64,000 nucleotides of DNA from Ailurus styani (GCA_002007465.1 LNAC01001210.1:226995-290994), one strand, 5' to 3'; positions 1 to 11,064 are shown, numbered from the stretch's first letter. Notes: generated by a model not told the origin, from the sequence alone. Made by a program: numbers and translations.

Positions 1-44
1 TAAATTTAATTAAGACATAAAATCTAAATTTGAAAATTGGTGAA

Positions 45-83
45 TTTTTACTGAAGTTCAGTAAAAATTTTTACTGAAGTTCA
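45..83. repeat. Short palindrome with an extra arm copy
   Basis: Positions 45-55 (TTTTTACTGAA) are followed by one base and then by their exact reverse complement at 57-67. A third copy of the left arm plus GTTCA follows at 68-83. The result is a near-perfect 23-bp palindrome followed by a direct repeat with a 23-bp period. No function is evident; it may reflect local replication slippage. The rest of 1-248 is AT-rich with nothing recognisable. Confidence 0.8.
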
Positions 84-248
84 TAAATAGAGATGCATGC
101 CGTATTCCTAGAGAGAACTAAATGCTATTTCTTCCCAAATGCTGTGTTATCGTTCATAATACCAGGTGACACATTATATATATATTTGTCACACCATTAG
201 TAATACAATATAATCTGAATCCAAAAGGGTTTTGAGGGAATAAAATTT

Positions 249-471
249 GACAAGTTGAGATTTTTTTTTTAAAAGATTTTATTTATTTCACAGAGGGAGA
301 GAGATCACAAGGAGGCAGAGAGGCAGGCAGAGAGAGAGGAGGAAGCAGGCTCCCTGCTGAGCAGAGAGCCCGATGCGGGCCTCGATCCCAGGACCCTGAG
401 ATCATGACCTGAGCTGAAAGCAGAGGCTTTAACCCACTGAGCCACCCAGGCGCCCGACAAGTTGAGATTTT
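249..471 (-). mobile_element. CanSINE, young, with perfect 16-bp target-site duplication
   Basis: A tRNA-derived carnivoran SINE in reverse orientation (body about 265-455). The T-run and AAAGATTTTATTTATTT at the left are the reverse-complemented A-rich tail, next comes the purine-rich (GA) region, and the tRNA-like head ends at GCCACCCAGGCGCCC. The direct repeat GACAAGTTGAGATTTT at 249-264 and 456-471 is a perfect 16-bp target-site duplication, the hallmark of L1-driven retroposition. The body carries the GTGGGTTAAAGCCTCTGC head type shared with the copies at 1.9, 19.0 and 63.5 kb. Confidence 0.96.
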
Positions 472-589
472 AAAGTTCATTTATAGTAGTAAATATGTGA
501 GAGTACACAAGAAATATTGGGAAATGAATATATTATACTGCTAATGTTTTTAAAACATTGGGAATAGGTAAAAAAGATCAATAGCATAG

Positions 590-1545
590 AAGAATGAGTC
601 TAGAAAAAAGAAAATGTATATGGAAATTTAATATATAAAAAAGGTTGTGACATTTCAGATCATTGAGAAAAAAATAGATTTAATAAATTGTGCTGAATAG
701 TTGACTATACAACTTTAGGAAATAAATTTAGATTTTTTTCCTACTGTATGCCACATACAAAAATTAATTCTAGATGAATTAAAAGTTTAAATATAACTTC
801 TTTTCCAACTATAGAGATGTTAAGGAAATGTGGAAGAATATTTTTATAATTTTGGGTATAAACAAACTATTTAAAACTTACTGAAATAAATGAATGGCAG
901 ATTTGAGTGCATCAGCATACTCGTCTGTTTTACAAAATACCGTATAAAGTTAAAAGATTAACAACAGACTAAAGAAAATGGATGTGAAATATAGAAGACA
1001 AAATGTTGGTGAAATGTGTGCAAGTGGATATTACTGGCGGGAATATAGACTCGTAAAAAAATTAAGAGGCCCATTCCTAACAATTTTAAATCTGGGACCA
1101 TATCTTATAGAAATAATTCCAGGAATATGTTAGTATATATATTTTTTGTAGCATAGTTAAAAAAACAAAATGCTAGAAATAAGTATGTATGCATTAGTAG
1201 GGAAATGATTAAATAATTTTGGTACATCTATTCAGTCGAAATACATACAGCTTTAAATGGAATGCAGTAGCACTATGTGTGCTGATATGCAAATATGCCT
1301 GTAATATATTTTTCAATGAAAACATAAATTTGAAGAACATCTGTATAGCATGATCTAAGTTTTACAAAAAATATGCATGTGAAGGTATATGCGTGCATAT
1401 ATGCTTGTATATAATCTATAATCATAGAAAAAATTATGGGAAAATTACGTATTTTACAGTTAACAGCAATTAGATCTAGTATATGGATTTTAACAGATGG
1501 AGGTATACATTTACACTTAAAAATCATTTTTGAAGTATAATTAAG
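590..1545 (+). mobile_element. Old L1 (L1M-type) fragment, ORF2 C-terminal part and 3' side
   Basis: The sequence follows the mammalian L1 pattern in sense. A stretch like the ORF2 motif 'tacaaaaattaattctagatgaattaaa' lies near 756-785 (paraphrased in lower case; it is broken by many substitutions). Further on, 1220-1300 resembles the 'one-in-cattle' 3' stretch of L1 that reads as a nucleotide version of tacatctattcag..aatgcagtagc. Frames are interrupted throughout, so this is a dead fossil. The exact subfamily is not determined. Confidence 0.6.
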
Positions 1546-1915
1546 GATTTGTAAATATACTCAAGATATAATTAAAGCATAACAAGTACAGCGCTAACTC
1601 TCATTAATTTAGTTGGCTAGGTCAGAAATAAGACTACTGGATCAAAGAGTCAACTTCCTTCCTTTCCTTTTCTTCCTGCTACTCTTAGCATTAACTCTCT
1701 TCTATTGTTTAATTCTAAGACTCCCAGAGCTCATTTCCACTGAACTTGCTCTTTTTCTTTAGCTTGGGCCTTCCATAGCCTATGGCAATGTGATGATCTT
1801 GTTAAAGCTATATTTGGGAAGACCAAACAGAGTATCACAATGCAGAGTACCTACTGCTTCAGAAGGGAAATGGCAAATATATATATTTAATGCCCTTCAT
1901 TTGTATAGATTTTAC
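1546..1915. other. No recognisable feature
   Basis: AT-rich sequence between an L1 fossil and a CanSINE. It may include the degraded tail of the L1. No coding frame, repeat family or motif could be supported. Confidence 0.5.
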
Positions 1916-2127
1916 ATGCACTTTTTTTAAGATTTTATTTATTTATTTGACATAGAGATAGAGATCACAAGTAGGCAGGGAGGCAGGCAGAGAGAGAGAG
2001 AGGGGAAAGCAGGCTTTCCTCTGAGCAGAGAGCCCGATGCGGGCCTCAATCCCAGGACCCTGAGATCATGACCTGAGCCGAAGGCAGAGGCTTTAACCCA
2101 CTGAGCCACCCAGGCGCCCCATGCACT
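1916..2127 (-). mobile_element. CanSINE, young head type
   Basis: Reverse-oriented CanSINE (body about 1923-2120) with tail-complement TTTTTTTAAGATTTTATTTA, a GA-rich middle and a head ending in GCCACCCAGGCGCCCC. ATGCACT occurs at 1916-1922 and again at 2121-2127, a short target-site duplication; any longer one has decayed. The head matches the same young subfamily as the copy at 0.25 kb. Confidence 0.93.
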
Positions 2128-2440
2128 ATCTTTCTTGATTATTCCTGTAGTCCTATGAATGGGGAAAGGCAGGTGTTCCCATTTTAACAGAGGCTCGACA
2201 TGGTTGGTGTCTCACTGAATACAGGCAAGAGAGGAAGTAAAACGTACTAGATACTTGTTCTGTTAGAACAAAAGCATAATCAAATCGAAGTGAAATAACT
2301 CCAAAGAGCAGTGGTGTGGGGAGCACTGGTAGAAATCAGAAGCCTATGGCTTTGAACATTTAATATTGCCACTTCAGACCTCTGCTTCACACTGTTTTGA
2401 AAGTTTAGTCAGAGTGGCAAACTCACATGCCTTTAAGGAT

Positions 2441-2677
2441 TAGACAGGAATTTATTTATTTATTTATTTTAAAGATTTTATCTATTCATTTGAGAGAGAG
2501 AGAGACAGAGACAGAGCACAAGCAGGGGGAGAGGCAGAGGGAGAGGGGGATGCAGACTCTCTGCTGATCTGGGAGCCCGATGTGACCTCGATCCCAGGAC
2601 CTGGAGATCATGACCTGAGCCGAAGACAGAAGATTTTAACCATCTGAGCCACCCAGGCGCCCCTAGACAGGAATTTA
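2441..2677 (-). mobile_element. CanSINE, older head type, 14-bp target-site duplication
   Basis: Reverse-oriented CanSINE (body about 2455-2663). The direct repeat TAGACAGGAATTTA at 2441-2454 and 2664-2677 is exact. The left edge carries an (ATTT)n run that comes from the expanded A-rich tail. The body lacks the GGCTTTAACCCACTGAGCC signature of the young type and reads GATTTTAACCATCTGAGCC instead, so it belongs to a different or older subfamily. Flanking 2128-2440 and 2678-2947 show nothing recognisable. Confidence 0.94.
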
Positions 2678-2947
2678 AATGAATGGAGGAAAGAGTATGA
2701 GATTATAAAGGAGTGGAAACTGATGAACTAGAGCTCATAGTCTCCCTTCAAGGGCTTTGAAATTTAAAAAAAAAAAAAGAACTGGTGGTGTTAACATCAA
2801 TTAAAGCAAGTCTCTTGTCCATATCCAGTGCATGGAGTTCCAGTTTGTAACCTCTGTATTAGTTGATTTCTTTCAAGTAACACAGAAAAGTAATTGAATT
2901 AAAGAGGGAGGCAGTTGGTAGAGGATATTGAATTAATATGATTTGAT

Positions 2948-3685
2948 TTTTAAAAACTTTTTATTTGAGAACATTTGAGTGATTAATGATATACAGGTAG
3001 TTACAAAGATAGTACAGGGATGTTCTGGGTATTCTTCGTCTAGTTTCCCACATTAACACATCTTGCGCAACCATAGTACAGCATCAAAGCCAGGAAATCA
3101 AGTGTGTATAGAGTTCAGTGTCATTTTATCACATGGGTAGATTTACTTAACTGTCTTCACAATCAAGTTACTTAACTGTTTCATCACCACAAAGATCTTC
3201 TTGTGTTACCCCTTTATAGTCATACCCACAACTTATATGTACCACAATTGACTTAATTATTCATCTATTATAGCACATTCTGGTCATTTCCAGTTTGGGG
3301 CTGTTGCAACTAGTGTATGAATAGTTTTGTGTAGATTTTTATGTGGATAGTTTTCATTCTGAGATAAATGCCCATAAATGTGATTGCTGGATGGTATGGT
3401 GAGTGTATATTTAATTTTTTAAGAAACTGCCAAACAACCTTTCAGAGTGATTATTCCATTTTATATTCTTACTAGTAATGTTTCTTTGCATTCTTGCCAG
3501 CATATAGTATTGTCACTATTTTCATTTTAGTTGTTCTAATAGGTATGTAGTGGTATCATGGTCTTAATTTCCATTTATCTAATGGCAAGTGATGTTGAAC
3601 ATCTTTTTATGTGCTTATTTGACATCCGTATATCTTTTATGTCTTTCATTCATTTTCTAATTGGATTGCTTGTATATTTTACTGC
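2948..3685 (-). mobile_element. Old L1 fragment, 3' UTR and ORF2 end, antisense
   Basis: On the plus strand the order is 3' UTR complement (about 2948-3200, including the recurring 'gtttcccacattaacacatcttgc' type stretch) and then the complement of the ORF2 C-terminal region (about 3240-3685, including AAGAAACTGCCAAAC at 3421-3435 and GTGATGTTGAACATC near 3589). This order means the element lies on the minus strand. Equivalent sequence recurs at 21.2 and 27.5 kb. It is diverged and truncated, with no usable frame. Confidence 0.8.
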
Positions 3686-3689
3686 TGAG

Positions 3690-4145
3690 TTCCCTTGAAC
3701 TGTGAACATGTCACTTTATATGACAAAGGGGAATTTAGGTTGTAGATGGAATTAAAGTTGCTAATCAGGTAATTATTCTGAATTACCTGGGTGGGCTCAA
3801 TGTAATTACAGGGATTTTTAAAAAAGGAAGACCAAAGTAGAAGAGTAAGCCAGAGAGCTTAGATATGATATGAGTAGGACTCAACCTGTTGTTTGCTTTA
3901 AAGGTAGAGGAAGGGGGTCATGAGCCAAGGAATGTGAGTAGTCTCCAGAAACTGGAAAAGGCAAGGAAATGATCCTCTTCTAGAGCCTTCAGAAAGGATT
4001 GCAGCCCTGTTAACACCTTAATTTTAGCTCGCTGAGACCTATTGCATACCTCTTAGTTCCAGTAATATAATAAGTTTGTATTGTTTAAGCCACTTAATTT
4101 GTGGTGATTTGTTAGTGACACTGGAAAAATTAAATTACATAATAT
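3690..4145 (+). mobile_element. MaLR/MLT1-like LTR fragment
   Basis: The right end, about 4000-4140, matches the characteristic 3' end of MLT1-type LTRs: a 'gttaacaccttaattttagc' block, then TTGTATTGTTTAAGCCACTTAATTTGTGG with its polyadenylation-region context. The left part carries the diverged 'aattaaggt'-type blocks. No internal retroviral sequence is present, so it is a solo or truncated LTR. Subfamily is uncertain. Confidence 0.65.
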
Positions 4146-4325
4146 AGTTCTTCTACATCAAAAAGTATTTATCCACTATAGGACTTTTAAAAACTTTTAA
4201 AAAGTAGAGGAATAAAATAAATGTTAAAATAGATAAACATGAATTTGAAAGAGATGAGGGAGGGAGTGTGTGTGTTATCCTGAGGTACTTAAATAGAGTC
4301 CTTAAGGTTCCATGATATTCACTTT

Positions 4326-4570
4326 AAATATTATTTATTTTCATATTGAAGTGTGGTTTACAAACAATAGTATATTAGTTTCAGGTGTACAACCTAGCAA
4401 TTCAACATTTATATATATGAAATGAATACCATAAATCTAGCTACCACCTGTCATCATACAAAGTTGTTACATATTATTAACTATATTCTCGGTGCTATAT
4501 ATTGAATCCCCTCATCTTATTTATTTTATAACTGACAAGTTTGTACCTTTTAATACCTTTTAATTAGAAG
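4326..4570 (-). mobile_element. Old L1 3' UTR, antisense
   Basis: The plus strand contains TATTAGTTTCAGGTGTACAA at 4373-4392, the complement of the well-known L1M 3' UTR stretch TTGTACACCTGAAACTAATA, followed by the usual 'ctaccacctgtcatcatacaa' and 'ttattttataactgacaagtttgtacc' blocks. The element therefore runs on the minus strand. A sense copy of the same stretch is at 37.1 kb. Confidence 0.82.
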
Positions 4571-6120
4571 ATTGTTGATTTTTAATGATTGAATAGTGGG
4601 GTATATTTCTGCTTTTGTAGACCCACAGTTTCTTAATGTGCTGATGTTTTTTTCTCTCTGCCTCTTTTCTCAAGCAGTGGGTGAACAGAAGAGGGACCTC
4701 ATGATCTCAAAAGAGAACAGGTTGAAGACATTTTCTAAACATTGCCCTATGTGCAAATATGTGTCTGTTGAATCTAGATACAACAGCTGTTTCTCACTTT
4801 CTTATGATGTGCTCCAAACATTCAGCAGTATCTATAAAAAACACCTTTAAAATGTCTTATTTATGAAGTGGCAAGTGGAGATTAAGATTATTGTGCTTAT
4901 ACTTGAACCAGATATATGTGGTGTGATTGATGCAGACATTCAAACTAAGGCTAAAAGCCTAGGTTGATTCGTGCATATTTTGCAAATGTTGTGATTGCTC
5001 TCATACTTAATAAGGTAGTGGAAATCCTGGGAACAAAAATCACAGACTAATAGCTTGCCATATTTGAACTTCTGGCATTTTCCTTAAGCCTCAAAAGTGC
5101 TGAGCCTATTCCCATTTCATTGCTGATATGTCACACTTACCTTAGAGATGGTCCTACTAACTTAATTATAAACCATTCATCTTTGTATTTGTGGACTTTC
5201 ACAACCTTCCCTGTTTTGCCCCCCCAGGAGCACTCTATAAAAAAATCAGAGTATTATAAAAATTTCTTTTCTCTTGATTCCTTAAATTAATTGTATCTTT
5301 TCCTTTCTATTCCTCACTCTACTTAGAATTCTCTCCCATCTTTCCTCCATTCTGGCCTACAGAAGTTTTAGGCATTTTTAAAATCCCAGCTAAATATATC
5401 TCCTTCCATGAAGACTCCTCTCACTTCCTCTGAATTGGAAGGAATTTGTCTTGTCAGAGAAAGGTTAATTTACTTTGCTGTGTATTTATAGAAATTTGAG
5501 TATTTGTATACTCCTCGAGATAAGGACTTTCTGAATTATTTTTCTCATTTCTTTAGGACCTAGTATAGAAATTTAGATTCTCAAGAGGTACTACATGAAG
5601 TTATATGAAATAACTGTTGGAGTAGAAAAACCAGGACAATTGACACGGGTCCATTCGCACAGAAAATTCTTCACATTTTAAAACCAGCTTTTAGTGACTT
5701 GGTTTTAATGTTCCTATGTGTGCCTTTTATTTTATATTAATCTATTTTTATTCCTAACATACTGGTTTCATGTATTTGATATGGAAATTTCAAGGAATTA
5801 GACTACTTAGGAGTAAATAGTATATTAGTCTCACTGGTAATGTGACTTTAGAACAAAAAAGGGGAAATTTTGACTATGTTATTTCTGAGCTCATCTCATA
5901 ATTCAAGAACACCCAAGAAATTATTATTCCTTCTTAAGCCTTGGGAGGCTAAGAAGGATAAAGGATAAAGATTCTTCTAAGGTTTTTTGTTCTATTACAG
6001 GCAAATTCCTTCTTGTTAAATACAGTCTTATTTCTCCTTTCAGCTGCTCGCATTAAACAAAAACTAGCTTTCAAGTGAAACCAAGTAGGTCTTCTGCACA
6101 TAACTCTCATTCCTCCATTT
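4571..6120. other. Mostly unique AT-rich sequence with a weak L2-like patch
   Basis: No gene found. Around 5310-5600 the order of pyrimidine-rich blocks resembles a much-decayed L2 3' region, but I would not assign it without alignment. The 84-codon open frame at 4596-4850 has no recognisable domain, splice context or compositional signal and is taken as chance. Confidence 0.4.
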
Positions 6121-6124
6121 TCAT

Positions 6125-6290
6125 TTATTCAAGAAGAGAGAATGAAAGATCAGACTCAATTGTATTAATTCAGCAAATGCTATTCAACATAAATGTATGT
6201 CTTCACAGATATCTAGAAGGGTGTCTAGCTCATGCATCAGTGACTAAGACAAAGTCCCTGCCCTCATAGAGCAATCATTTTAGTGGGGAT
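6125..6290 (-). repeat. Ancient interspersed repeat end (L2-like)
   Basis: The plus strand holds decayed versions of 'attcaacaaatgctattc', 'agatatctagaagg' and AAGTCCCTGCCCTCATAGAG, the order found in old mammalian repeats whose antisense begins with the 'ttcattcaacaaatatt' block. It is heavily diverged. Confidence 0.45.
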
Positions 6291-6420
6291 GTTTTCCAGG
6301 TCGTTAATCCACCTTTTGTCATTGAAAGTCCATGCTTTCTTATCTTCCTATTTTTCTAAATCTTTGCTGATCTCAGCCATCATAATGGACTTACCTCTAC
6401 CTTCCTTTGTCACTTCACCT

Positions 6421-6450
6421 TTTTTTGTTTTTGTTTTTGTTTTTGTTTTG
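6421..6450. repeat. (TTTTTG)n simple repeat
   Basis: Four consecutive TTTTTG-type units within a T-rich run. They produce the phenylalanine/valine/leucine-rich short frames seen here, which are not genes. Flanking 6291-6420 and 6451-6580 show nothing recognisable. Confidence 0.9.
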
Positions 6451-7391
6451 CTGTTATATATTAGTTCGAAACCTGCCTGCCCAAAATTCTGGCTTTAATT
6501 CACCATCATTCTTAATCTTCATCTACAAATCACTGTTTTTCAAGGTCAGAACCTGGAGCTTGCTCTCAAAAGAGACTAGGGACCTCTGCTTCTGATCAAG
6601 AAGGAGGAATAGGGACTAGATTTAGGTTCCCACCTGAAACATCTTCAGTACTGGGCAAAATTAAAGCTTCGAACAGCACAGCAGGCAACTTAGGACAGTG
6701 ATCTCTCAGAAAGGGAAACAAATGAGATAAGTTCTACAGTTATGCCATTTTACTATTTGCAGAGTTTTCAGACTTCAGTGGAAGCAGGAGGAAACCAAAG
6801 TTAAGTCCACTGGTTTTCCTGAGATGAGATTGAACTAGGAGTCTAGGAGGGCTAAGGTGGTTAGAGTTCATATCTATGCACAGAGAAAGCTTCGGAGATA
6901 TTCAGAGGGTCCCCAGTGAGTTTTCAGCTGACTATTGCCCAGCATATGTATGAATTGAAACTGTCAGAGGCCGGGGAATGTTTACCAAAAAGAAACAGAA
7001 GGAACAATATATGGGGTTACACAGGTCTGGTAATAGTTCATATTCTCACCAGCCATAGGGAAAAACCTCATAATTAATGGGACATTGGGTAAGTTACTCA
7101 GAAGGGTATTACCTCACCGATGGGGTAAAATCAGTGTTAGGTTGAAGGTTATTCTGGTCCTGCTTAAAAAAACTAAAAAAAGCAGATATCAAAAGAATCA
7201 AATTGGTTCCAAAAGGGAGGAACTCAGAGGAGTGACTGAATTATTTATGTGTATCAAGGCTCACCCCTGAGCTGGGCATGCATGAGAATGATCCTACACA
7301 CCATACTAAAAACTGTGAGAACTGAACTAAATATTAGACCACAGATCCAGTATGGTACTGGTTACTGTGGGGCACAAATGCAGAATATATT

Positions 7392-7850
7392 GAAATGGTG
7401 CTGATGCCCTTTAACAGACAAATGGATAAAGAAGATGTGGTCCATATATACAATGGAATATTACACAGCCATCAGAAAGGATGAATACCCAACTTTTGTA
7501 TCAACATGGACGGGTCTGGAGGAGATTATGCTGAGTGAAATAAGTCAAGCAGAAAAAGTCAATTATCATATGGTTTCACTTACTTGTGGAACATAAGAAA
7601 TAAAATGGAGGACTCTAGGAGAAAAAAAGGAAATGTGAATTGGGGTAAATTGGAAGGGGAGACGAACCATGAGAGACTGTGGACTCTGAGAAACAAACTG
7701 AGGGTTATGGAGGGTTATGGTTAGGGGAGGGAGGATGGGTGAGCCTGGTGGTGGGTATTAAGGAGGGCGCATATTGCATGGAGCACTGGGTATGGTGCAT
7801 AAACAATGAATCTTGGATCACTAAAAAAAAAAAAAGAAAAAGAAAGAAAT
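7392..7850 (+). mobile_element. Carnivoran L1, 5'-truncated, with A-rich tail, inside the HAL1-like element
   Basis: It begins within the ORF2 C-terminal coding region (GGATAAAGAAGATGTGGTCC near 7423, then TATACAATGGAATATTACAC) and runs through the 3' UTR (GAGAGACTGTGGACTCTGAG near 7671, AACAAACTGAGGGTTATGG) to an A-rich tail at about 7823-7850. The 76-codon reverse frame here is a shadow. HAL1-like sequence continues on the right side, so this copy landed in an existing element. No clean target duplication could be seen. Confidence 0.88.
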
Positions 7851-8465
7851 AACACTGTGAAGGCTTTGAAAATAGAGCTCTCATTGAAATCTTAACCCAA
7901 GGAGGACTGGTTTGAACTTGTGTCCTTGAGCTCATTGACTTGATTGCCTACTGAAACAAAAATACCAACATTCTTCATAGGATTTAATAAGACCCAGAGT
8001 TTTACATCATACAATTCAAAATGCCCAGGATATATCCAAAATTACATGGTATATAAATAACCAGGAAAATCTCAACTTGCATTGGAAAAAATAACAGATA
8101 CTGATGACAAGGTGACATGGATGTTGGAATTACCTAACAAAGACTATTAGGTAGTATTATAATAATGTTACGACAAGTAAAGGTGGACACACAACAAATG
8201 AAAACAAATGGAAATAGAGACTCGTAGTCAAGAAATAGAAAATATAAAGCAGAAGCAAATGGAAATTTTAGAACCGGAAAGTATAATCAGTGAAATAAAA
8301 AATGCATTGCAGTGGCTTGACAGCAGGGTGAAGATGACAAATGAAAGTGTCAGTGAATGATAGGTCGAGAAATGAATATAGATCAAGAGAAACTAATCTG
8401 AACAAAAGAGAGACAAAAAATTGAAAAAATAATTAAAGAGATCTTCAGGAATCTGAGAGTAAATG

Positions 8466-8684
8466 CCAAAATTCTAGGGGCGCCTAAGTGGCTCAGTCAG
8501 TTAGCGTCTGCCTTCGGCTCAGGTCATGATCCCAGGGTCCTGGGATCAGCACCCCCTGCCCCCAGCCCAGCTCCCTGCTCAGCAGGGAGTCTGCTTCTCC
8601 CTCTCCTCTCCACTCCTGCTCTCTATTGCTTTCTCTCTTTCTGGAAAATAAATAAAATCTTTTTTAAAAACCCCAAAATGTCTA
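8466..8684 (+). mobile_element. CanSINE inside the HAL1-like element
   Basis: Sense CanSINE (body about 8477-8670): head GGGGCGCCTAAGTGGCTCAG, then the 'ggctcaggtcatgatcccagggtcctggg' block, a CT-rich middle and an AAATAAATAAAATCTTTT tail. CCAAAATTCTA at 8466-8476 and CCAAAATGTCTA at 8673-8684 form a decayed target duplication. A C-rich expansion (CCCCCTGCCCCCAGCCC) interrupts the tRNA-unrelated part. Confidence 0.92.
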
Positions 8685-8969
8685 ATATTTGCTTCATCGA
8701 GAGAAGTGCAGTGCAGAAAAGTATTTAAAGAAATAGTGTCTGAAATGTGTCAAAATTTTTGGAAGACCTAATCCTAAAGATTCAAGAAGCTTAGAGAATT
8801 CTAAATAGTATAAATTCAAGGAACCTACACTGGACACATAATCTGAAAACTAAAAGCAAAAAAAAAAATGTTCAAAGCAGTCAGAGAAAAATGATGTATT
8901 CTTTATAAGAGATTGACAATTTAAATAATTGCAGATTTCTTATCAAAAACCATGGTGACCAGGAAGAAG

Positions 8970-9102
8970 TGGAACAACACTTTTTTATAAAGATTTTTTA
9001 AGAAATCTCTATAGCCAATGTGGGGCTCAAACTCATGACCCCGAGATCAAGTCTCATGCTCTTCCTACTGAGCCAGCCCAGGTGCCTTGGAACAACATTT
9101 TT
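8970..9102 (-). mobile_element. Short variant CanSINE inside the HAL1-like element
   Basis: About 107 bp in reverse orientation (8981-9087), ending in GAGCCAGCCCAGGTGCC, with the central 'gtggggctcaaactcatgaccccgagatca' block typical of a short, older CanSINE class without the long GA tract. The target duplication is visible: TGGAACAACACTTTT at 8970 and TGGAACAACATTTTT at 9088, one mismatch. Confidence 0.85.
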
Positions 9103-9865
9103 AAAGTGCTGAAAGAAAAAAACTGCTAACTGCAAATTTTGTATCAGGTGAAAATATCCTTTAGAACTAAGGTGAAATAAAGATGTTCTCAGACAAACTA
9201 AAATAATTCGTTTCTAGGAAACCTCTTCTAAAGGAATTTCTAAAATAAATTCTTCAGGCAAAAGGAAATTTGAAAGATCAGAAATGAAGAACAATAGAAA
9301 TGATAAAATTTATGGTATGTGTATTTTATTTACAACAATAAAAAAGTAAAAGGGTAGAGGTCATTATATTGTGAAAATACTAATAAAAAGAAATTTGGAG
9401 AAGTTACATTAGTATTAGACAAAATGGACTTCAGAGAAAAGAAAATTACCAAGGATAAAGAAAGATACTACATAATGATCAAAAGGATCACTTCATCAAG
9501 AAAACATGACAATCCTAGATTTGTATGCACCTAACAAGAGAACTTCAAAATATATGGAGCAAAAAGTCATTAGATAAATTAGTTATTTAGATAAGTTAAA
9601 TTTAAAATTATTATATTTATGTAAAATTGTGCAAAATGTAGATTAATTTACAACAACAGAAATCAGGTGAATGGATGCTTGGGTATAAGAAGGTAGGAAT
9701 ATTAAGGGGCACAAAGAAACTTCCAGGAGTGGCGGATATGCTCATTATCTTGATTATAGTGATAGTTTCCTGTGTACATACATATTTTAAAACTTATCAA
9801 ATTGTGTACTTTAAATATACATTTATTGTATATTAGGCATTAATAAAGCTATATAGAAACTTAAA

Positions 9866-10239
9866 AGAGATGGACTATAACAGATTTAATCTTTCACAGT
9901 CTTCTTGGCTCCAAATTTCTGCCTATTCCTACTCTTCTTCCCTACCAAATCTTCTGTTTAACTTTATAGCTGGCATCTTGCCAACTTCCTTTGCTTTTTG
10001 GATAACCCCTTTCTGGCCATGCATGAGGGAAAGTCAAGGTACTGAGGAAAGTTCTCAAATATCTGACCTTACCATTCCAGCTGAGAAATTATAAACAAGT
10101 CTAAAGGGAGAGAGTACGAGAAGTACAGGTATTTAAAAAATTTTTTTTAAGATCTTGAATCTTGAAGTCACAAAGCTACCAGTAATTTGTAAGCTTGGTC
10201 TACTGGAAGTTAAGGCCCACCTCCCACACACAAAACAAA
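9866..10239. other. No recognisable feature
   Basis: A 74-codon open frame at 9870-10094 has no recognisable domain. The remainder is AT-rich with an A/T run at 10134-10150. Nothing else could be supported. Confidence 0.4.
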
Positions 10240-10415
10240 CACACGAAAAGATGCTCAACATCATTAGTCATTAGGAAATGCAAATAAAAACCTTAAAGAA
10301 ATGCAACTTCATACTCAATAGGAGAACCATAATAATAATTTTTCACAATGGAAAATAACAAGTGTTGGCAAGGATGTGAAGATGCTGGAATCCTTATACA
10401 ATCCTGGAAAATTGT
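10240..10415 (+). mobile_element. L1 ORF2 C-terminal fragment
   Basis: AAAAGATGCTCAACATCATT at about 10247 followed by AGTCATTAGGAAATGCAAAT and 'ataacaagtgttggcaaggatgtg' is the standard order of the L1 ORF2 3' coding region in sense. It is only about 175 bp long and ends abruptly on both sides. Confidence 0.85.
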
Positions 10416-10642
10416 ATGCTATGGTCTGAATGTGATATCTTTGGGATTTGATCTGTGGTTTGTTTTGTTTGATGTCATGTGTGCTTGTATTTCTGTTCAT
10501 TAAATGATTGTAGAAGGGTTCTATAATTAAGTGCTACCTCTAAGACACTGTAAATTTGTGAATACTCTAAAACAGAGAGCCCAGGAGAGTGTTAGGACTC
10601 TAGAAGAATCCTAGAAAGGAAAAAGTCTTCAGAAGATTATAC

Positions 10643-10986
10643 AGTTGACCCTTGTACAACAGGGATTTGAATTGTGCGGGTCCACTTACACATGGATTTT
10701 TCTCGATAAATACAGTACTGTAAATGTATTTTCTCTTCCTTATGATTTTAATAGTATTTTCTTTTCTTAAGCTTACTTTATTGTAAGAATACAACATATA
10801 ATATATATAAAATACAAAATATGTGTTAATTAACTGTGTATATTATTGATAAGTCTTCTGGGTCAGCAGCAAGTAATTGGTAGTTAAGTTTTGGGGGAGT
10901 CAAAAGTTACACACATATTTTTGACCGTGCAAGGGTGGGAGGAAAGGTTGGTGCTCTTAACCACCCACATGGTTCACAGGTCCACT
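10643..10986 (+). mobile_element. Tigger-type (MER28-like) non-autonomous DNA transposon
   Basis: It starts with CAGTTGACCCTTGTACAACA directly after TA, continues with the 'gcgggtccactta' and 'tattttctcttccttatgatttt' blocks and ends in a decayed inverted terminus (ATGGTTCACAGGTCCAC) followed by TA. The TA dinucleotide on both sides is the target preference of Tc1/mariner-pogo elements. About 344 bp, with no transposase frame, so it is an internally deleted passenger. I recall this terminus as MER28/Tigger2; the subfamily name is from memory. Confidence 0.8.
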
Positions 10987-11064
10987 AATTAATTGGAAGA
11001 GTAACTTGTGTATTCTCGAAATATTAATATCTAACATTTGTGTGAATATTCTGAATTTTGAAAA

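Larger units (their letters stand above)
6585..9865 (+). mobile_element. Nearly full-length HAL1-like element, interrupted by three later insertions
   Basis: HAL1 is an L1-derived element of about 2.5 kb that carries an ORF1-like frame but lacks a complete ORF2. The left end resembles the L1/HAL1 5' leader (TTCTGATCAAGAAGGAGGAA at 6590-6609). 9090-9260 matches the HAL1 segment with 'aaagtgctgaaagaaaaaaactg' and 'cttcaggcaaaaggaaa' blocks. 9415-9570 resembles a short ORF2-like piece ending in 'tatgcacctaacaa'. 9700-9860 matches the 3' end with 'aaacttatcaaattgtg' and AATAAAGCTAT. Removing the L1 at about 7.4-7.85 kb and the SINEs at 8.48 and 8.98 kb leaves about 2.5 kb, the expected length. 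AAAAGAGA occurs at both ends (about 6568 and 9863), a possible short target duplication. Frames are broken; it is a fossil. Confidence 0.62.

Noticed and set aside
2452..2470. (ATTT)n microsatellite as a separate feature
   Set aside because: It is the expanded A-rich tail of the adjacent reverse CanSINE.
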